Shown here piece by piece: positions 18,791-29,260 of a stretch of DNA of 32,197 nt. The DNA is from Mariprofundaceae bacterium (GTDB lineage: Bacteria; Pseudomonadota; Zetaproteobacteria; Mariprofundales; Mariprofundaceae), in the NCBI GenBank assembly GCA_015488375.1, contig WFNX01000067.1, positions 1-32,197 of the forward strand, in the 5' to 3' direction. The notes beneath the pieces were generated by a model. The model did not search any database. It was not told where the DNA came from and was given only the letters and a program-made list of their open reading frames with translations. Positions within the stretch are counted from its first letter, which is position 1; every line of letters begins with the position of its first letter. A program made the position numbers and the translations under genes.

Positions 18791-19576
18791 TCAGTCGATC
18801 AATCGGGCCAGCGCCTGGCCCGGATCGGGCTGACGCATCAGGGATTCACCGATCAGAAAGCCGTAGATGCCATGTTCGTTCATCAGGCGGATATCCCCGG
18901 TCGTATTGATGCCGGATTCGGTAATGACGGTTTTTTGCCCATCGACGGCATCCAGCAGCTCCAGCGTGGTTTGCAGGCTGGTTTCAAAGGTATGCAGGTT
19001 GCGGTTATTGATGCCGATCAGTGAGGTGTCCAGCCTGAGCGCACGATCCAGTTCCTGCCGGTTATGCACTTCCGGCAACACCGACAGTCCCTGCTCGCGG
19101 GCGCAGGCAGTCAGTTCGGCGGCCAGCATATCGTCGATCATGGCCAGGATGAGCAGAATCGCATCGGCGCCCATGGCGCGTGCCTCGATAACCTGATACG
19201 GATCAAGCATGAATTCCTTGCGCAGCACGGGCAGGTCCACCCTCTGCCGGATTTGCCGGACATACTCATCGCAGCCCTGGAAATATTTGACATCGGTTAA
19301 TACCGACAGGCAGCAGGCGCCGCCCCGGACATAGCTTTCGGCAATGGACACCGGATTGAAATCGGCGTGGATGACGCCCTTCGACGGGCTGGCCTTTTTG
19401 ACTTCGGCAATCACGGCATTCTGTTGCCGGCGGACTTTTGTTTGCAATGCGGCGGCAAAGTCCAGCGGCTGGTAGTCACCGGCCTGCTCCAGGAGCACTG
19501 CTTCCGGGCGCTGCTGTTTGCAATGCGCAACCCACTCCCGTTTATAGGCTGCAATCTCATCCAGAATCGAGGGCAT
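18791..19576 (-). CDS. trpC: Indole-3-glycerol-phosphate synthase
   Basis: MPSILDEIAAYKREWV...VIAEVKKASPSKGVIHADFNPVSIAESYVRGGACCLSVLTDVKYFQGCDEYV...LPVLRKEFMLDPYQV...LIGINNRNLHTFETSL...ESGI. Start refined to 19576. Confidence 0.97.
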   Translation of the reverse strand: MPSILDEIAAYKREWVAHCKQQRPEAVLLEQAGDYQPLDFAAALQTKVRRQQNAVIAEVKKASPSKGVIHADFNPVSIAESYVRGGACCLSVLTDVKYFQGCDEYVRQIRQRVDLPVLRKEFMLDPYQVIEARAMGADAILLILAMIDDMLAAELTACAREQGLSVLPEVHNRQELDRALRLDTSLIGINNRNLHTFETSLQTTLELLDAVDGQKTVITESGINTTGDIRLMNEHGIYGFLIGESLMRQPDPGQALARLID

Positions 19577-19606
19577 ATGCGATCCACCTTGCAAAATGAT
19601 CAGGCG

Positions 19607-19634
19607 ATAATGGGAATGGGTGGCCGGAAGTCAA
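19607..19634 (-). promoter_or_regulatory. Candidate sigma70-like internal promoter for trpC
   Basis: Minus strand TTGACT (19634-19629), 16-nt spacer, CATTAT (19612-19607), within the 126-nt trpD-trpC gap. Confidence 0.4.
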
Positions 19635-19702
19635 TGCTGAAGCCGGTCTGATATGATTATCCATGGGTTCTGCGCGCGCTCCAGCGGAGGTCGTTTCCTC
19701 TG

Positions 19703-20740
19703 TCAGGCGTCTTGTGCGGTTTCGTTGCTGATCCGGATCAGTGCCTCCAGCTTGTGCTGAACGGCTCCCGAATCAATCGCGCGGGCGGCCATGGCGATGC
19801 CGTCACCGATGCCATCGGTTTTGCCGGCGACCCACAGCGCGGCTGCGGCATTGAGCAATACGATATCCCGTCCGGCACCGGGCTGTCCGGCAAAGATATG
19901 ACGCAGTATTTCCGCATTGGTTGCGGCATCATCGCCAGCCAGGGCTGCGGGCACGGCATAGGGCATGCCGAAGGCGGCCGGGTCGATCTCGAAACGGACC
20001 GGTTCGGCATCCCTTTCGACCAGTACGGCATCGGTGATGGTGGTGGTGGTGATTTCATCCAGGCCATCGCGTCCGTGTACAACGAGTGCGCGCGTGCAGC
20101 CCAGTTGCTGCAACGCACGGGCCATGAGTTCAAGCTTGTCTGCGGCGAAGACGCCCAGTACCTGATATTCGGCGCCGGCCGGGTTGGTCAGAGGCCCCAG
20201 CAGATTGAACACCGTACGGATACCCAGTTCGCGGCGAACCGGGCCGGCATATTTCATGGCCGGATGCAATGCCTGGGCAAACAGAAAACCGATGCCGGCT
20301 TCGTCAATGCAGCGGGCCACCTGTTCGGGTGAAATGTCCAGCCTGACGCCGAGCGCCTCGAGCACGTCGGCGGCGCCTGATTTCGATGACATGGCCCGAT
20401 TGCCATGCTTGGCGACGGGCACGCCACAGGCTGCAACGACAAATGAGACGGCGGTGGAGATATTGAAAGTTTTGGCGCCATCGCCGCCGGTGCCGCAGGT
20501 ATCAATAAGCCCGCGGCTGGCCGGCCGGATGCGCGTGGCGGCCGCACGCATGGCGCGTGCCGCGCCGGCAATGATCCCGGCATTTTCTCCGCGGATGGAC
20601 AGACCCATAAGAATGGCTGCGATTTGTGCCGGACTGGCCTCGCCCTGCATGATGGCCGTGAATATTTGCTCGCTGTGTGCGGCATCGGGCAGATCGCCGG
20701 CCTGAAGCCCGGCAATGGCCTGGCGGATGATCTCATTCAT
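19703..20740 (-). CDS. trpD: Anthranilate phosphoribosyltransferase
   Basis: 345 aa; [74 protein letters not shown]. Confidence 0.97.
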   Translation of the reverse strand: MNEIIRQAIAGLQAGDLPDAAHSEQIFTAIMQGEASPAQIAAILMGLSIRGENAGIIAGAARAMRAAATRIRPASRGLIDTCGTGGDGAKTFNISTAVSFVVAACGVPVAKHGNRAMSSKSGAADVLEALGVRLDISPEQVARCIDEAGIGFLFAQALHPAMKYAGPVRRELGIRTVFNLLGPLTNPAGAEYQVLGVFAADKLELMARALQQLGCTRALVVHGRDGLDEITTTTITDAVLVERDAEPVRFEIDPAAFGMPYAVPAALAGDDAATNAEILRHIFAGQPGAGRDIVLLNAAAALWVAGKTDGIGDGIAMAARAIDSGAVQHKLEALIRISNETAQDA

Positions 20741-21311
20741 GCCGCTCTCCCGTGATGCGCAGAAAGTTCTTCAGCATGGTATGGCCATGTTCGGTCAGGA
20801 TGGATTCCGGATGGAACTGCACGCCGAAGGTCGGATGATCGCGGTGGCGCAATCCCATGAGTTCGTTTTCCTGCGTCCATGCCGTGCGCAGCAGGCAGTC
20901 GGGCAGGGGCTCGGGCACGATCAGGGAATGATAGCGTGTGGCCGTGAAGGGTGAGGGGATGCTGCGGAATACGCCCTGTCCGTCGTGATGGATCGGGCTG
21001 GTTTTGCCGTGCATCAGACGCGGCGCGCGAACAACCCGGCCGCCAAAGACTTCAGCGATGGACTGATGGCCGAGACAGACGCCGAGAATCGGAATATGGC
21101 CGGAGAAGCGGCGGATCACCTCCATGGAAATGCCGGCTTCATGCGGCGTGCAGGGGCCCGGTGAAATCAGGATATGATCCGGGTGCATGGCGGCGATTTC
21201 ATCCGTGGTGATTTTGTCATTGCGGAACACCTGCGGGTTTTCGCCCAGTTCGCCCAGGTACTGCACCAGATTGAAGGTGAATGAATCGTAATTGTCGATG
21301 ACCAGAATCAT
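20733..21311 (-). CDS. trpG: Anthranilate synthase component II (glutamine amidotransferase)
   Basis: 192 aa; [23 protein letters not shown]...[14 protein letters not shown]...[17 protein letters not shown]...[14 protein letters not shown]. Confidence 0.97.
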   Translation of the reverse strand: MILVIDNYDSFTFNLVQYLGELGENPQVFRNDKITTDEIAAMHPDHILISPGPCTPHEAGISMEVIRRFSGHIPILGVCLGHQSIAEVFGGRVVRAPRLMHGKTSPIHHDGQGVFRSIPSPFTATRYHSLIVPEPLPDCLLRTAWTQENELMGLRHRDHPTFGVQFHPESILTEHGHTMLKNFLRITGERHE

Positions 21312-22753
21312 GCGTTTTCTCCGTCACGCGGCTGCAGTTCGGCCAGTGCCACGGCGCGGAACATGGCCGTGGCCTTGTTGACGCACTCGCGATGTTCATT
21401 GGCCGGAACCGAATCGGCCACAATGCCTGCGCCGGCCTGAATATGGATCATATGATCGTGAATCACGGCCGTGCGAATGGCGATGGCCGTATCCATGCGT
21501 TCCCCGCCGAAGCCGATATAGCCGACGGTACCGGCATAGGGGCCGCGGGCCACCGGTTCCAGTTCGTGAATGATTTCCATGGCGCGCACCTTGGGAGCGC
21601 CGGAAACCGTGCCGGCCGGGAAGGAGGCGGCCAGCAGGTCGAGGCAATCGGTATCGGCGCGCAAGGTGCCTTCCACCTGCGAGACAATGTGCATGACATG
21701 CGAATAGCGTTCGATGGTCATCGATTCGGACAGGTGTACCGAGCCGTATTCACAGACCCGGCCAAGATCATTGCGGCCGAGATCAACGAGCATGACATGC
21801 TCGGCAAGTTCCTTTTCATCGGCCAGCAGATCCTTTTCCAGTGCCTGATCTTCGGCTGTGCTCCTGCCGCGGGGGCGTGTGCCGGCAATGGGTCGCAGCA
21901 CGGCATGGCGGCCTTCCTTGCGCACCAGGATTTCCGGTGAGGAGCCGACGAGAATCGTATCGCCGATATGCAGGTAGAACAGATAGGGCGAAGGGTTGAT
22001 ATGGCGCACGGCGCGATAGACATCAAACGGATCACAGGCCAGTTCACGGCTGAATCGCTGCGACAGAACCACCTGAAAAATATCGCCGGCAAGGATGTAT
22101 TCGCGCGCCCTGGCGACGGCGGCTTCAAAATCTTCCCGTGCAGTGACAGCCGCCGGTGGCGATACGGCCGCGTAATCCACATCCAGCTTCAGTGCGCTGG
22201 CCATCTGGCCTTCGTAAAGGCTGGATTCCATACGGTCCAGAATCTTTTCCGCCTCATCTTCGGCATCGGCGGCAAGTCGCACGCAGCAGGTCAGCGTACC
22301 CTTCAGATTGTCAAAGATCATGAATCGATCAACCAGCAGAAAGGCCGATTCCGGTGCCTGCACCGGATCAGGCAGATCATCGGGGATGTCCTCGAAACGG
22401 GATACCAGTTGATAGCCGAAATAACCGACCGCGCCGCCGGTAAACGGCAGATCATCATCCTGCAGCAGGGGTTGTTCGATCACATGGGTGCGCAGCCATT
22501 GCAGCACATCCGTGTCGTCATGTTCTTCCCGGCCATCGCGATAGCGAATATGGGTGCCTTGCTTGTCAAAACAGGCGGTGCAGGCCGGGCTGATGCCGAG
22601 AATGCTGTAGCGCCCCCATTGTTCACCGCCTTCGGCGGATTCAAACAGAAAACAGTCGCCGCGATGTGTCAGTCGTGAGAACACGCCGGGTGCGGTCAGG
22701 CAGTCGGCGGACAGGGTGCGACGGAACAGGCGCAGATTTTTTTGCATCATCAT
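21308..22753 (-). CDS. trpE: Anthranilate synthase component I
   Basis: [81 protein letters not shown]. Start set at 22753 ([13 protein letters not shown]...). The upstream 50 aa of ORF 21308..22903 is an antisense read of a tRNA gene. Confidence 0.96.
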   Translation of the reverse strand: MMMQKNLRLFRRTLSADCLTAPGVFSRLTHRGDCFLFESAEGGEQWGRYSILGISPACTACFDKQGTHIRYRDGREEHDDTDVLQWLRTHVIEQPLLQDDDLPFTGGAVGYFGYQLVSRFEDIPDDLPDPVQAPESAFLLVDRFMIFDNLKGTLTCCVRLAADAEDEAEKILDRMESSLYEGQMASALKLDVDYAAVSPPAAVTAREDFEAAVARAREYILAGDIFQVVLSQRFSRELACDPFDVYRAVRHINPSPYLFYLHIGDTILVGSSPEILVRKEGRHAVLRPIAGTRPRGRSTAEDQALEKDLLADEKELAEHVMLVDLGRNDLGRVCEYGSVHLSESMTIERYSHVMHIVSQVEGTLRADTDCLDLLAASFPAGTVSGAPKVRAMEIIHELEPVARGPYAGTVGYIGFGGERMDTAIAIRTAVIHDHMIHIQAGAGIVADSVPANEHRECVNKATAMFRAVALAELQPRDGENA

Positions 22754-22806
22754 GTTGACAAGCCTCGGTTGCTGTGGCGAAATGCGCGCCCTTCCGCAAG
22801 GAGTAC

Positions 22807-22882
<76 letters not shown>

Positions 22883-22891
22883 TCTTTGATC

Positions 22892-22921
22892 AGGGTCCGG
22901 CATGCCGGACCCTTTTCTTTT
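22892..22921 (+). terminator. Rho-independent terminator downstream of tRNA-Ala
   Basis: Fully palindromic AGGGTCCGGCATGCCGGACCCT followed by TTTCTTTT. Confidence 0.9.
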
Positions 22922-23047
22922 GTGTTCAGGCCATTTGCCGCCGCAGCCGGGCGATGAAACATAAGGAAATTCAGAGCTAATCGTTTCATTGCGCGAAACG
23001 CTACATTTTCTCGCTTTGGCGGGCTATACGAATTTTGGCGGAAGTTT

Positions 23048-24520
23048 TCAGGGCTTATCGCTGGCCATGATTTCATCCCACATTGCATCAATACGCTGTT
23101 TGACCCCGGCATCCATGCTGATCGGGCGCCCCCATTCGCGGTCGGTTTCGCCCGGCCATTTGTTGGTCGCATCGATGCCGACCTTGGAGCCCAGCCCGGC
23201 CACCGGCGAGGCGAAATCGAGATAGTCGATGGGCGTGCGTTCCACCATGGTGAAATCGCGCGCCGGATCGCAGCGCGTGGAGATGGCCCAGATCACTTCC
23301 GGCCACGAACGGCAATCGACATCGGCATCCACGACGATAATGAACTTGGTGTACATGAACTGGCGCAGGTAGGACCAGACGCCGAACATCACGCGCTTGG
23401 CATGGCCGGCATAGCCCTTGTTGATCGACACGACGGCCACACGATAGGAGCAGCCTTCCATGGGCAGGTAGAAGTCCACGATTTCCGGGAACTGTTTCTG
23501 CAGGATGGGTACGAATACCTCGTTGAAGGCAAGACCCAGCACGGCCGGTTCATCGGGCGGCTTGCCGGTATGCGTGGAATGGTAGATGGCATCGGCGCGC
23601 ATGCCCATGCGCTCGACGGTAAACACCGGGAAGCGCTCGACTTCATTATAATAGCCGGTGTGGTCGCCATAGGGGCCTTCCTCGGCGTATTCATCCAGTG
23701 AAACATAGCCTTCCAGTACGATTTCGGCACTGGCCGGCACCTGCAGCGGTACCGACAGGCAGTCGCTGAGCACGGTACGCTCGCCGCGCAGCAGGCCGGC
23801 AAACTGGTATTCGGACAGGGTGTCCGGGATGGGGGTGACGGCGGCCAGAATCGTGGACGGATCGGCACCAATGACCACGGCGCAGGGGAAGCGGTCCATG
23901 CCCGCAGCCTTTGCTTCGCGGTGGTCCTGCGCGCCGCCACGGTGTTTCAGCCAGCGCATGATCAGCTTGTTGCGGCCAAGCAGTTGCTGGCGGTAAATGC
24001 CCATGTTCTGGCGCGATTTATGCGGCCCCCTGGTGACCACCAGTCCCCAGGTGATCAGCGGGGCGGCATCTTCCGGCCAGCAGCGCTGGATCGGCAGCAG
24101 GTTCAGGTCCACTTCATCGCCGCTGAGCACGCGCTCCTTCCAGGCTGCCTTGCCGGTGGTTTTCGGATGCATGTCCAGCACCTTGCGCAGGAGCGGAAAT
24201 TTCTCCCATAAATCCTTCATGCCCCTGGGGGGCTCCGGTTCCTTCAGATAGGCCAGCAGTTCGCCGATGGAGCGAAGTTCAGCAGCCGATGCACGCCCCA
24301 TGCCCAGCGCGATGCGTTCGGCGGTGCCGAACAGGTTGGTCAGCACCGGCATGTCCGAGCCCCTGACGTTCTCGAACAATAAGGCCGGGCCGCCGGCGCG
24401 CAGCACGCGGTCGGAGATTTCGGTGATTTCCAGATCGGTGCTGACAGGGATGGTGATGCGGTGCAGCAGGCCCCTGGTCTCCAGTTCCCGGATAAAGGCG
24501 CGCAGGTCAGAATAGCTCAT
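23048..24520 (-). CDS. ubiD: UbiD-family prenylated-FMN decarboxylase (4-hydroxy-3-polyprenylbenzoate decarboxylase)
   Basis: 490 aa; [22 protein letters not shown]..., [86 protein letters not shown]. Confidence 0.95.
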   Translation of the reverse strand: MSYSDLRAFIRELETRGLLHRITIPVSTDLEITEISDRVLRAGGPALLFENVRGSDMPVLTNLFGTAERIALGMGRASAAELRSIGELLAYLKEPEPPRGMKDLWEKFPLLRKVLDMHPKTTGKAAWKERVLSGDEVDLNLLPIQRCWPEDAAPLITWGLVVTRGPHKSRQNMGIYRQQLLGRNKLIMRWLKHRGGAQDHREAKAAGMDRFPCAVVIGADPSTILAAVTPIPDTLSEYQFAGLLRGERTVLSDCLSVPLQVPASAEIVLEGYVSLDEYAEEGPYGDHTGYYNEVERFPVFTVERMGMRADAIYHSTHTGKPPDEPAVLGLAFNEVFVPILQKQFPEIVDFYLPMEGCSYRVAVVSINKGYAGHAKRVMFGVWSYLRQFMYTKFIIVVDADVDCRSWPEVIWAISTRCDPARDFTMVERTPIDYLDFASPVAGLGSKVGIDATNKWPGETDREWGRPISMDAGVKQRIDAMWDEIMASDKP

Positions 24521-24846
24521 GCCGCGGCCTCTTGCTGGTCGTCAGCAATGTCAAAGACATGTTCCAGCCGATACAGCTGCAGCATATCCCGCGTTGCCTT
24601 GCCGAGATGGCAGAGCTGGAAGCGGCCCCCGCTCTGCCGTGCCCAGGCCACGCCTTCCAGCAGGGTTGCGGCACCCGAGGCATCGACGCGCTGCCCGGCA
24701 AGATCAACGCAAATGTAGCGGGCATCCTGTCGGAACTGTTGCTGCAGGATTTCGCGTAATTGCGGCGAGGTGTGATGGGTGACATCCCCGGATACCACGA
24801 GGTGGATGCCTTGCGCAGTCTGCGAAACGTCAACGGAAAAAGTCAT
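24517..24846 (-). CDS. STAS-domain protein (anti-sigma factor antagonist / MlaB-like)
   Basis: 109 aa; [70 protein letters not shown]; DxSG core retained. 4-nt overlap with ubiD. Confidence 0.82.
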   Translation of the reverse strand: MTFSVDVSQTAQGIHLVVSGDVTHHTSPQLREILQQQFRQDARYICVDLAGQRVDASGAATLLEGVAWARQSGGRFQLCHLGKATRDMLQLYRLEHVFDIADDQQEAAA

Positions 24847-25023
24847 GAAACACTCCGGGCCTGTGCGGCAGGCTCAAGCTTAACCCGGTTTTTCGGTCAG
24901 GGCACCTGTCAGTTTGTCCGCGTATGCGGCGCAGGCAACCATCCTTGCACCATCTGCAGGGCTTGGGTAGCGTCCCGCTGCCGTAAAAAAACAAACGGTT
25001 TTTCTAACTATTCGGGGGCTATT

Positions 25024-26934
25024 ATGCTGGAAAGCATGCGCAATCATGCGCAATCATGGATTGCCAAAGTCATTCTTGGGGGCGTTGCCCTTTCTTTTGT
25101 TTTATGGGGCGTCGGCGACTATTTTCTTGGCGGGCAGGTTCAGCCGGTTGCCGAAGTTGATGGCTCGCCTATTGGTCAGACCGAGTTCGTGCAGGCCTAT
25201 GAACGTCAGTTGAATAATTATCGTCGCATGCTTGGCAGTAATTTTTCCAAGGAACTGGTTCGCTCCCTGGGTCTGAAGGATAATACCCTGCAAACCATGA
25301 TCAATCGTCGCCTGATGCTTGATGAAGCGAACAAGCTGGGACTGACGGCGCCGGAATCGATGGTGATTGCCAGCGTGCGTCAGGAAGCGGCATTTCAGTC
25401 GGCGGGTAATTTCGATCCGCAGCGTTACCGCATTCTGACCCGCAATATGGGTTATGCGACGCCGCAGGATTATGAGCAGGATCTGAAAGTTAATCTGCTG
25501 ATTGATATGCTGCAAAAAACCATTGTGGATTCGGCGCGTGTCAGTGAGCAGGAAGTGCGCGAGCAGTATGAACGGGATTACGAGAAGCGTGTGCTGGCTG
25601 CCGTGGTCGTGGAGCCGGCATCCCTGGAAAAGGATATTACCATTGATCATGACAAGGCATTGGCGTGGTATGAGGCGCATAAGGATCAGTATATGTCGCC
25701 GTTGCGGGTGCGTCTGAAGCTGGTGGATATTGATCCGCTGGATATGGCCAAGGATCTGGCAGTCAGCAAGGCGGATCTGGACAAGGCCTATGAGGAAAAC
25801 CTGCAGCAATATACCCGGCCTGAACAGCGCCATGCCCGCCATATTCTCATCAAGGTTTCTCCTGATGCCTCAGAAGGTGTGCGCAAGGCGGCGCGCGAAA
25901 AAATCGAGGCGGCCCTGAAGCGCGTGCGTTCGGGAGAGGATTTCGCCAAGGTGGCGAAAGAGGTTTCGCAGGACAGCTCCGCCAAGCAGGGTGGTGATCT
26001 TGGCTGGTTCGCCCAGGGCGCGATGGTGCCGCAGTTTGATGCGCAGGTCTTCAGCATGCAGCCGGGTGAGATCAGTGATGTGGTGGAAACCCAGTTTGGT
26101 TTCCATATCATCAAGCTCGAAGGCGTGAAGCCGCGGGAAGTGCTGCCGCTGGAGAAGGTGAAAGCGGAACTGGAAGCGGAGATTCGTCGCCGCATGGGCG
26201 CTGATGAAGCCTACCAGCTGTCGCAGGATCTGGACGATGCCCTGGGCATGGAGGATTCGCTGTCGGCTGCGGCTGAATCCGTCGGTCTTAACGTTCGTGA
26301 AATCGGTCCGATCAGCCAGAATGAAGCCTTTGCTGAAAAGGCACTGTCTGATCCGGCCATTCGCAATCAGGTGTTTTCCGCCCGGCCGGGTGATCCGATT
26401 GAGATTCATGAAACGAATGACGGGCACTTCATTGCATTCGAAATTGTGGAGCGGGTGCAGCCACAGGTGCTGCCGTTCGAGAAGGTCGCCAAACGTGCAA
26501 CCGATGATGCACGCAGGGACGCCGCCCGCAACAAGGCGCGTGAGCTGGCTGAAAAAATATTGAAGGCAGCAAACGGAAAGAACGCGGATGAGCTGGCACA
26601 GCAATTTTCGCTGCCCAAGTTTATATCCAAGCCCTTGCGCGCCAACGGCTCCGGTGATCAGGCGCCATGGCTGACCCGTTCAGTGCTGGATGCCGCTTTC
26701 CGAACGGCGAAGGGGCAGTGGCTGACGAGCGTGCAGCAGGTTCCGGACGGCCTGGCTGTTGTGCAGGTGCAGGACGTGATTCCTGCATCCGAAGAGGAAT
26801 TCCAAAAACAGCAGGACAGCATTCGCCAGCAGGTGAAGAAGAGCAAGGGCGCGGTGCGCTTTGCCCGCTGGATGGATTCGGTGCGTGAGCAGCATGAGAT
26901 TATCGTGCATCCGGAAGTGATCGAGCGCTTCTGA
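25024..26934 (+). CDS. ppiD: PpiD/SurA-like membrane-anchored peptidyl-prolyl cis-trans isomerase
   Basis: MLESMRNHAQSWIAKVILGGVALSFVLWGVGDYFLGG single-TM N-terminus; RHARHILIKV...SGEDFAKVAKEVSQDSSAKQGGDLGWFAQGAMVPQFDAQVFSMQPGEISDVVETQFGFHIIKL parvulin domain. Start refined to 25024. Confidence 0.93.
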   Translation: MLESMRNHAQSWIAKVILGGVALSFVLWGVGDYFLGGQVQPVAEVDGSPIGQTEFVQAYERQLNNYRRMLGSNFSKELVRSLGLKDNTLQTMINRRLMLDEANKLGLTAPESMVIASVRQEAAFQSAGNFDPQRYRILTRNMGYATPQDYEQDLKVNLLIDMLQKTIVDSARVSEQEVREQYERDYEKRVLAAVVVEPASLEKDITIDHDKALAWYEAHKDQYMSPLRVRLKLVDIDPLDMAKDLAVSKADLDKAYEENLQQYTRPEQRHARHILIKVSPDASEGVRKAAREKIEAALKRVRSGEDFAKVAKEVSQDSSAKQGGDLGWFAQGAMVPQFDAQVFSMQPGEISDVVETQFGFHIIKLEGVKPREVLPLEKVKAELEAEIRRRMGADEAYQLSQDLDDALGMEDSLSAAAESVGLNVREIGPISQNEAFAEKALSDPAIRNQVFSARPGDPIEIHETNDGHFIAFEIVERVQPQVLPFEKVAKRATDDARRDAARNKARELAEKILKAANGKNADELAQQFSLPKFISKPLRANGSGDQAPWLTRSVLDAAFRTAKGQWLTSVQQVPDGLAVVQVQDVIPASEEEFQKQQDSIRQQVKKSKGAVRFARWMDSVREQHEIIVHPEVIERF

Positions 26935-26955
26935 TACAGCTCGCTTCAAGACTGC

Positions 26956-26990
26956 AAACACCCGCGCATTGTCGCGGGTGTTTTTGTTTT
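26956..26990 (+). terminator. Rho-independent terminator downstream of ppiD
   Basis: AAACACCCGCG-CATTGT-CGCGGGTGTTT then TTGTTTT. Confidence 0.92.
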
Positions 26991-27027
26991 ACTTGTCTGC
27001 AGCCACCCAATCCATAGGCTTCGCGCA

Positions 27028-27215
27028 ACATTTCAGGTGCCCGGGTGATGTGATGTCGCAGGGTGAAACGGGAAGTCCGGTGCGGATGCAAGTCCAAGGC
27101 CGGCGCAGCCCCCGCTACTGTAATCCTGACAAATTCGTTTGCAGGCCACTGGAGGTGTTTTCCGGGAAGGCAAGGGCGAAGGCGGAAGAGGGAGAGCCAG
27201 GAGACCGGCCTGAAA
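27028..27215 (+). ncRNA. Cobalamin (AdoCbl/B12) riboswitch aptamer upstream of btuB
   Basis: Consensus blocks in order: TTTCAGGTGCCCGGGTGATG, GGGTGAAACGGGAAGTCCGGTG, GCAAGTCCAAGGCCGGCGCAGCCCCCGCTACTGTAATCCTGAC, GCCACTG, GAGAGCCAGGAGACCGGCCTG. Confidence 0.95.
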
Positions 27216-27220
27216 TGGTT

Positions 27221-27293
27221 ACGATATGCGTTCGGGGTGCGACGAAACAGCAGGTGCTTTTTACCTGCGTTCCCTGGCCCCGTTGCATAACGT
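27221..27293 (+). promoter_or_regulatory. Candidate expression platform: long nested hairpin between B12 aptamer and btuB ribosome-binding site
   Basis: Outer stem ACGATATGC..CGGGG (27221-27237) pairs with CCCCGttGCATAaCGT (27278-27293); inner hairpin GCAGGT-GCTTTTT-ACCTGC (27250-27268). No U-tract. Confidence 0.6.
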
Positions 27294-27334
27294 TCACAAT
27301 AAAACGATGCACGGCGGGTGCAGGAGGATATGCA

Positions 27335-29260
27335 ATGAAATACAGACAGACAATGTGGGCGGTTCTGGCCTGCATGGCGTGTGCCGTTCAGGCGCAGGCA
27401 GACGATATCGGCACAATGATTGTCACCGATGACAAGGCGCCTTCAAAAGCGGCAACATCAGCTCATAGTGTGACCGTGATTGATCGGGAGATGATCGAAC
27501 GCAGCCATGCGGCCAGCGTGGCTGAATTGTTGCGGGGCGTTGCCAATATCGTGGTTCGTGATGTTACCGGGGTGGGCGCCAAATCGCAGGTTGATCTCGG
27601 AGGCTATGGTGAGTCGGCCGCAGCCAACAGTGTGGTGTTGATTGACGGTCGAAGGGTGAATGCACCGGATTTGTCCGGAGTGGACTGGAGCCAGATTCCC
27701 GTTGACCAGATTGAACGCGTGGAAATTGTGCATGGCGGCGGCTCGGTATTGTATGGCCAGGGCGCTGTTGGCGGAGTCATCAATATCATTACGCGTGTGC
27801 CGGAGTCCGGCGGACAGGCGATGATCGAGGCCGGTAGTTTCGGGCATTATAATGCGGCCGTCCGTGCAGGCGTGGATAGCGATACAAGCCGTATGGAGAT
27901 CAATGTTTCCGGCCAGTCAACAGACGGCTATCGCAAAAACAGTTCCTTTGAACGTTTTGACGGCGGGGCGCGCGCGGAAGTTGATCTTTCCTCATCGCTG
28001 ACGGCCTCGCTGAAAGGCAATTTCCATCATGACCGGGTTGGCCTGCCGGGTTCGTTAACGGCCACCCAGGTGGCCGCCGATCCACGGCAAACCAACAACC
28101 CGAATGATTTCGCGCGTACGGATGACGGCTTTATCGACGGCGGGCTGTTATGGGATATTGCCTCCGGACTGGAGCTGAATGTCGAGGGCGGTGTGCGCCG
28201 GCGCAATGTGCATTCGGAATGGGTTTCCTTTACAGCCAATTCGGATTATCTGTTGCTCGATAAATCCATTCGCCCTTATCTGCGCTATTCGTTTGGTGAT
28301 GCGGTCCGTACTTCGGTGACGGCTGGCGCCGATATTCATGCCGGCGATGGTTCATTTGCCTTTGGCGGTGCGTTTCCTTTGCCGACAACAACGTTCAGCC
28401 GCAGTCATCAGGGATATTATGTCTATACCGATGTTCGCGATAATGGCGGACGCTGGCATCTCAATGGTGGCGTGCGCAGCGAGCGCCTGTCTGACACCTT
28501 TGTGCAGGCGACGCGTCAGCAGGTGTCGCAGAATCGTACGGTGTGGGAAATCGGTGCCTCGGTTGCGCCTGTTCGCCAGTTGCATGTACGTGCTTCGGCA
28601 TCGACATCGGTACGTTTTCCGTTGCTTGATGAACGTTTCAGCTTTTTCAGCGGTACGGTCAATACCGCGCTGGTTGCCCAGACCGGGCAGCACTGGGGCG
28701 TGGGTATGCGCTTTGGCGATGAGCGTACAAGCCTTGATGTCGGATTTAATCGCGCCGACCTGAAGCATGAGATTTTTTATAATCCGCTGGTGTTTGCCAA
28801 TGCCAATTATACGGACCCGACACGGCATGATGTCCTGATGCTGCAGGGACACTGGCGTATCACGGAGACGGCGGATGTATCGGCCAGTTATACCTATACC
28901 AGGGCCACTTTTCGAGGCGGTGCGTTTGACGGCAAGGATGTGCCGGCCGTGCCTCAGCATGCTTTTGGTGGACGTGTGAACTCGGACTGGGGCAATGGCC
29001 TTACCACGGTGCTGGATGGCAGCTATGTCGGAGCATCCTATCTGATCAGTGATCAGGGAAATGTACGTCCGAAACTTGCTGCGTATTTTCTGCTCAATGC
29101 TGCAGTGAATTATCAATGGCATGATATTGAGTTTTTCGTCCGTGGTGAAAACCTGACCAATACCAAATACAGCAGCTATGGCGTGAAAGGATTTGCCGGT
29201 GATGCGTTTTATCCTTCACCGACGATCTCCGTACGCGGCGGGATACGCTATTCATTCTGA
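27335..29260 (+). CDS. btuB: TonB-dependent cobalamin receptor BtuB
   Basis: MKYRQTMWAVLACMACAVQAQADDIGTMIVTDD (signal peptide plus TonB-box-like GTMIVT), plug SVVLIDGRRVNAPDLSGVDWSQIPVDQIERVEIVHGGGSVLYGQGAVGGVINIITR, C-terminal ...GGIRYSF. AGGAGG at 27322; B12 riboswitch upstream. Confidence 0.92.
   Translation: MKYRQTMWAVLACMACAVQAQADDIGTMIVTDDKAPSKAATSAHSVTVIDREMIERSHAASVAELLRGVANIVVRDVTGVGAKSQVDLGGYGESAAANSVVLIDGRRVNAPDLSGVDWSQIPVDQIERVEIVHGGGSVLYGQGAVGGVINIITRVPESGGQAMIEAGSFGHYNAAVRAGVDSDTSRMEINVSGQSTDGYRKNSSFERFDGGARAEVDLSSSLTASLKGNFHHDRVGLPGSLTATQVAADPRQTNNPNDFARTDDGFIDGGLLWDIASGLELNVEGGVRRRNVHSEWVSFTANSDYLLLDKSIRPYLRYSFGDAVRTSVTAGADIHAGDGSFAFGGAFPLPTTTFSRSHQGYYVYTDVRDNGGRWHLNGGVRSERLSDTFVQATRQQVSQNRTVWEIGASVAPVRQLHVRASASTSVRFPLLDERFSFFSGTVNTALVAQTGQHWGVGMRFGDERTSLDVGFNRADLKHEIFYNPLVFANANYTDPTRHDVLMLQGHWRITETADVSASYTYTRATFRGGAFDGKDVPAVPQHAFGGRVNSDWGNGLTTVLDGSYVGASYLISDQGNVRPKLAAYFLLNAAVNYQWHDIEFFVRGENLTNTKYSSYGVKGFAGDAFYPSPTISVRGGIRYSF

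Noticed and set aside
25034-25060. Short tandem repeat ATGCGCAATC x2 at the start of ppiD
   Set aside because: Lies within coding sequence (MRNHAQSW) and fits the normal PpiD N-terminus; only two copies.
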